Assembly: GCA_035267045.1 (NCBI GenBank)
Contig: DATFMH010000186.1
Coordinates: forward strand, 1 to 9,509
DNA: 9,509 nucleotides
Direction of reading: 5' to 3'
From: DATFMH01 sp035267045
GTDB lineage: Bacteria; Bacteroidota; Rhodothermia; Balneolales; DATFMH01
Each line of letters opens with the position of its first letter. Within the stretch, counting starts at the first letter, position 1. The notes below the pieces were generated by a model, which saw only the letters and a program-made list of their open reading frames with translations, did no database searches and was not told the origin of the DNA. This document shows, one piece after another, positions 6,496-9,509 of this stretch. The position numbers and the translations under genes were made by a program.

Positions 6496-7521
6496 TTAAC
6501 TGATCTCAGAACCACACGATTTCCGGATGATGAGTTCCGGATTTAAAAAAGTATCTACAGAGTTTCGATTGGGTTCTTTGAGCCTTTTCAGTAATAATTC
6601 GGCAGCTGTTACTCCCAATTCATAACCCGGTTGTTTAACGGCTGTCAAAGGTGGATTTAATGCAGCAGACCACGGCATGTCGTCGAAACCGACCAGCGCT
6701 ATATCACCGGGAATATTTAGGTTTTGAGTATAGGTCTCTTCCAGAAATCCTAATGTCATAAGATTATTGGTAACAAAGACAGCTGTTGGAAGCGTTTTTA
6801 GTTTAATAAGTTTTTTTATTCCTTCCCGACCACCGGATTGTCTTGAATTTTCAAACACGATTAAATCTTCATCCAAAGGAATTCCGGTTTCTTTGAGGGC
6901 TTTTTTATATCCGTTAAAACGTTCGTTAGTCGTCGATAAACCCTGTAATCCATTTATAATTCCAATGCGTCGGTGTCCCAAATTTATCAATCGTTTTACG
7001 GCCTGGTAAGCTCCCAGTTCGTTATTAATAGTAACCGTATCCAGGTTTAAATTTTCGGGATGCCGGTCAACACAAATCATAGGGAAGTTTTCATCACTTA
7101 ACTTATGAAGGATTTCATAATTTCCGGTAGTTGGTGCTATAATGAGTCCGGCCACGCGTTCGGATATCAGTGTTTCAAGATAAAATCTTTCTTTCTCGGG
7201 TTGTTCATCCGAATTGCAAACCATCACGGCATTTTTATTCTGGTAAGCCACATCTTCCACACCCCTTGCTATTTCAGAAAAGAACGGATTTTCCATGTCA
7301 GCAATAATGAGGCCGATAACCAGGGAGTCGGTATTTTTAACGCGCATACGCCGGGCAACGCGATTGGGACGGTAGTCCAATCTCCTGGCGACCTGTAATA
7401 CCCGTTTGGCCGTTTCCTCATTTACAGTCGTTTGATTATTTAAAACCCTGGATACAGTTGCAATAGAGACATTCGCCTCCTTTGCAACATCCTGCATGGA
7501 ATATTTCTTATCAGTGTCCAT
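6496..7521 (-). CDS. LacI-family transcriptional regulator of the fructan locus
   Basis: This 341-residue protein has the standard LacI/GalR layout. The N-terminal helix-turn-helix is at about 8-27, with YSMQDVAKEANVSIATVSRV and recognition helix SIATVSRVLN (19-28). The hinge helix is at about 53-63, where M59 replaces the more usual leucine lever. A periplasmic-binding-protein-like effector domain runs from about 67 to the end, including ENPFFSEIARGVED (77-90), VDRHP and the C-terminal PELIIRKSCG. The effector is probably a sugar or sugar phosphate such as fructose or fructose 6-phosphate (inference from context). The operator TGTAAACGATTACA at 7605-7618 upstream of the gene and the closely similar palindrome before GH32 indicate a local regulon with autoregulation. 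Repressor or activator action cannot be decided from sequence. Confidence 0.92.
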   Translation of the reverse strand: MDTDKKYSMQDVAKEANVSIATVSRVLNNQTTVNEETAKRVLQVARRLDYRPNRVARRMRVKNTDSLVIGLIIADMENPFFSEIARGVEDVAYQNKNAVMVCNSDEQPEKERFYLETLISERVAGLIIAPTTGNYEILHKLSDENFPMICVDRHPENLNLDTVTINNELGAYQAVKRLINLGHRRIGIINGLQGLSTTNERFNGYKKALKETGIPLDEDLIVFENSRQSGGREGIKKLIKLKTLPTAVFVTNNLMTLGFLEETYTQNLNIPGDIALVGFDDMPWSAALNPPLTAVKQPGYELGVTAAELLLKRLKEPNRNSVDTFLNPELIIRKSCGSEIS

Positions 7522-7553
7522 TTAAAAACCTGGCCGATTTGAATTGATGAGCT

Positions 7554-7583
7554 ATTATACTCATTGAGATTCATTTAACCCAA
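7554..7583 (-). promoter_or_regulatory. Candidate promoter of the lacI-type gene
   Basis: On the minus strand TTGGGT (7578-7583) is separated by 18 bp from a perfect TATAAT (7554-7559), which ends 32 nt before the lacI-type ATG. This fits a sigma-70-like promoter. The operator centre (7611/7612) would then fall about 65 bp upstream of transcription start. Confidence 0.4.
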
Positions 7584-7604
7584 TCTTCTCGAGTAAAATA
7601 AGAA

Positions 7605-7618
7605 TGTAAACGATTACA
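7605..7618. promoter_or_regulatory. LacI-type operator upstream of the regulator gene
   Basis: TGTAAACGATTACA, extended to ATGTAAACGATTACAT at 7604-7619, is palindromic except for one pair beside the centre. It shares TGTAAACG and TTACA with the operator core in the 32-bp palindrome at 5290-5321. It lies 84 bp before the regulator start, which argues for autoregulation. Confidence 0.75.
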
Positions 7619-7765
7619 TCTAAATAAAATTTCTATGGAATGTGTTAGACTGTTACTTATTAAGAGATAATTGAGGTTCTGACATATTGTTCTAAGCTTC
7701 AATAGAATGGGGAGTCATCCTCTTCGGTTGATGTCTTATATAATCGCTGAAATAACAGGTGTTTT

Positions 7766-7794
7766 TTGACAGTGGACACAGGGAAAAATAATAA
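7766..7794 (+). promoter_or_regulatory. Weak candidate promoter for the YaiO-like gene
   Basis: A perfect TTGACA (7766-7771) is followed after 17 bp by TAATAA (7789-7794), a poor -10 match. It would give a leader of about 140 nt. No other element supports it. Confidence 0.25.
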
Positions 7795-7939
7795 CAAGCT
7801 AAAATTTGCAGAAGTCTATCGATTAGTTCCTGATTAGCGCGAGTCGGTAACAATGAATAACTTGTCAAAATGATTATATTCCCCTACATGACGTCGGGAA
7901 TATCTGCCGATTGAAAATAATTATCATCACAGCAGGATT

Positions 7940-8797
7940 ATGAAGCGTAAGTTACGATATAGCATTGCATTGATTTTTTGTTTGATAATTTCAATCCAAA
8001 CTGTACAGGTGAAGGGGATTGCTCCTGCTAAACCCGATTCCCTGAGGCATCCGGCGAAAAGTGGTACAAATCAGAATGATAATTTACACGGGTTGTCCAA
8101 AAGCCATCCCTACCGGCTGTCCATCCGATATAAATATGATCATTTTAACAAAATATTTTCCCCGTGGAATGAGTGGTCTATTGAGTTGAAACATCAAATT
8201 AAATGGGGGACACTTATTGGCCGGGTAAATGATGCCAGCCGTTTTTCACATAATGGAACTCAGCTTGAAATGGATGCGTACCCCGTCTTCAGAAAAGGTA
8301 CCTACGCCTATTTAAATGCCGGGTTTTCGAACGGATCCGTTTATCCGAATTATCGATTGGGCGCTTCCGTATATCAGGCTATACCTGCACACTTTGTTTT
8401 AGGAGCTGGTGTCCGATCCATGTTTTTTGCTTCACAGAATGTAGTTTTACTAACCGGTACTATCAGTAAATATGTAACCAATTATTATCTGGCAGTACAT
8501 CCCTACATCGATCCGAATAAAAAGAATCAATCGGTCATGCTGCTTATTCGCCGGTATCTTGCGAATTCCAGAAATTATATACAGGTGATGGCAGGGGCGG
8601 GTTCCACGCCATTTGGGTTTAATACCAATCAGGATCTGACCAGATTGAATTCTCGCAATATAGAGTTGTTGTTGAAAAAAGATCTTACATCAACCTTTTT
8701 AGTTGAAGCTGCTGTAGGTTTTGAACGGGAAGAATATCGTCCCAATACATTCAGGGACCGGTATCATGCAGAGATTGCCGTATCATATCGTTTTTAA
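7940..8797 (+). CDS. YaiO-family outer-membrane beta-barrel protein
   Basis: This 285-residue protein has an N-terminal signal sequence (hydrophobic about 8-22), a short polar linker to about 57, and then amphipathic beta-strand sequence to a terminal phenylalanine (SYRF, 282-285), the usual outer-membrane barrel ending. YaiO-like features include WNEWSIEL (76-83), LIGRVNDASRF (92-102), QLEMDAYPVFRKGTYAYLNAG (between 108 and 128), LGASVYQAIP (140-149), GAGVRSMFF (155-163), SKYVTNYYLAVHPYI (176-190) and RRYL. Family members sit in the outer membrane, and some accompany polysaccharide-associated genes; the molecular role is not known. AGGA lies three bases before the ATG, a weak ribosome binding site. 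It is alone on the plus strand with no glycosyltransferase beside it. Confidence 0.8.
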   Translation: MKRKLRYSIALIFCLIISIQTVQVKGIAPAKPDSLRHPAKSGTNQNDNLHGLSKSHPYRLSIRYKYDHFNKIFSPWNEWSIELKHQIKWGTLIGRVNDASRFSHNGTQLEMDAYPVFRKGTYAYLNAGFSNGSVYPNYRLGASVYQAIPAHFVLGAGVRSMFFASQNVVLLTGTISKYVTNYYLAVHPYIDPNKKNQSVMLLIRRYLANSRNYIQVMAGAGSTPFGFNTNQDLTRLNSRNIELLLKKDLTSTFLVEAAVGFEREEYRPNTFRDRYHAEIAVSYRF

Positions 8798-8872
8798 ATG
8801 GTGGATATACACCGGGACAATATGTTTCCACCGGCATCACGTTACACATTTATCTAAACGGTATTTCATATT

Positions 8873-8890
8873 CCGTACCTGACGGCACGG
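8873..8890 (+). repeat. TGAC-loop stem-loop, array unit 1
   Basis: CCGTACCTGACGGCACGG folds as CCGT/ACGG and CC/GG separated by an A-C mismatch, with loop TGAC. Identical copies are at 9143-9160 and 9434-9451, and the copy at 223-240 differs only in the loop (TAAC). Confidence 0.65.
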
Positions 8891-8918
8891 TGGGTCGTTG
8901 TGCGGGCGTTTATATGCT

Positions 8919-8952
8919 ACCGATATAATGTCCCTAACGGGACAAATACGGT
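8919..8952 (+). repeat. TAAC-loop stem-loop, array unit 1
   Basis: The core TGTCCC / TAAC / GGGACA (8929-8944) is flanked by outer arms ACCG (8919-8922) and CGGT (8949-8952) plus a TAT/ATA pairing, giving about 13 pairs with small bulges. The copy in unit 2 is 9189-9222; in unit 3 the window end removes the last arm. Compared with 275-292, the A-C mismatch has become a C-G pair. Confidence 0.65.
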
Positions 8953-9509
8953 TGTCAATTTGTAGGGTGCCTTTCGATAAGAACGGAGGCCCGATACCAA
9001 GGTGGAACCTGTCGTATTATTAATCTATGAAATCCATTAATCCGTCGAATCTGTGATTCAGACAATGAAGAAACACGATCCATGAAGCAAGATGTTTTCA
9101 CCGGCATCACGTTACATATTTATCTAAACGGTATTTCACATTCCGTACCTGACGGCACGGTAGGCGTTTTATGGGCGTTTATTTTGCTACCGATATAATG
9201 TCCCTAACGGGACAAATACGGTTGTCAATCTGTAGGGTGCCTTTCGATAAGAACGGGGGTTCTGCTGATAGAGATGGGGCCAGCTACCCAGGTGGAACCC
9301 GTCGTATTAATAATCTGTGAAATTTATTAATTAGGGCGAATCTGTGATTCAGACAATGAAGAAACACGGTCCATGAGGCAAGATGTTTCCACCGGCATCA
9401 CGTTACACATTTATCTAAACGGTATTTCATATTCCGTACCTGACGGCACGGTGGGTCGTTGTGCGGGCGTTTATATGCTACCGATATAATGTCCCTAACG
9501 GGACAAATA

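Larger units (their letters stand above)
7522..7939. other. Spacer between divergent lacI-type and yaiO-type genes
   Basis: Apart from the regulator's promoter and operator on the left side and a possible promoter at 7766-7794 for the plus-strand gene, I see no gene, RNA or repeat in this 418-bp stretch. Base composition is AT-rich. Confidence 0.5.
8822..9509 (+). repeat. Tandem array of about 270-290-bp units, cut by window end
   Basis: Unit 1 is 8822-9091 (270 bp), unit 2 is 9092-9382 (291 bp) and unit 3 is 9383-9509 (partial). Each begins ATGTTTYCACCGGCATCAC and contains, in order, a TGAC-loop hairpin, a TAAC-loop hairpin, CTTTCGATAAG, AGGTGGAACC and ATTCAGACAATGAAGAAACA. Unit 2 carries a longer, different stretch after CTTTCGATAAGAACGG. 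The partial third unit is identical to unit 1 for all its 127 bases, while unit 2 differs at many positions. No ORF with recognisable features lies in it, so it is non-coding as far as I can see. It starts 24 bp after the YaiO-like stop, and copy number beyond the window is unknown. Confidence 0.9.

Noticed and set aside
8919..9222. Integron attC sites
   Set aside because: The hairpins contain AAC but lack proper RYYYAAC/GTTRRRY ends at attC distances, and no cassette ORFs lie between them.
8822..9509. CRISPR array
   Set aside because: Units are 270-291 bp with near-identical content throughout; there is no 25-40 bp repeat alternating with unique spacers and no cas gene.

Overview
The window looks like chromosomal DNA of a marine or environmental member of the Bacteroidota / Balneolota / Rhodothermota (FCB) group. 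The basis is a YaiO-family outer-membrane barrel, weak or absent Shine-Dalgarno sequences at most starts, a fructan locus built from GH32, a sugar-porter MFS transporter and a PfkB kinase, and long AT-rich spacers full of short palindromic repeats. This placement is inference; no rRNA or marker gene is present.

Layout. 1-1152: gene-free, repeat-rich spacer. 1153-5197, minus strand: a three-gene fructan/fructose operon read GH32 beta-fructosidase (exported), sugar:H+ symporter (MFS), fructokinase (PfkB), with a possible 41-codon small ORF and a strong hairpin between the last two. 5198-5587: shared control region with a 32-bp perfect palindrome and two more LacI-type half-palindromic sites. 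5588-6232, plus: exported DsbA-like thiol oxidoreductase. 6233-6495: spacer between convergent genes with a 33-nt imperfect palindrome. 6496-7521, minus: LacI-family regulator, preceded by a matching operator. 7522-7939: spacer. 7940-8797, plus: YaiO-family outer-membrane beta-barrel. 8798-9509: array of about 270-290-bp repeat units running off the window end.

How the genes work together (inference): GH32 outside the inner membrane releases fructose from sucrose, inulin or levan; the MFS symporter imports it; the PfkB kinase makes fructose 6-phosphate. The nearby LacI regulator probably controls the operon and itself, because near-identical TGTAAACG-type operators lie upstream of both. There is no SusC/SusD pair, so this is a lean alternative to a classical polysaccharide utilisation locus. 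The DsbA-like and YaiO-like genes have no evident metabolic link to it.

Most unusual content: a dispersed family of small stem-loops with an invariant TRAC loop, present near both ends of the window, whose stems differ by compensatory base pairs; and the fact that the last 127 bases exactly repeat 8822-8948. That length is a common assembler k-mer size and suggests the sequence ends at an unresolved repeat, so the true copy number is unknown. I did not find a convincing new multi-gene system.
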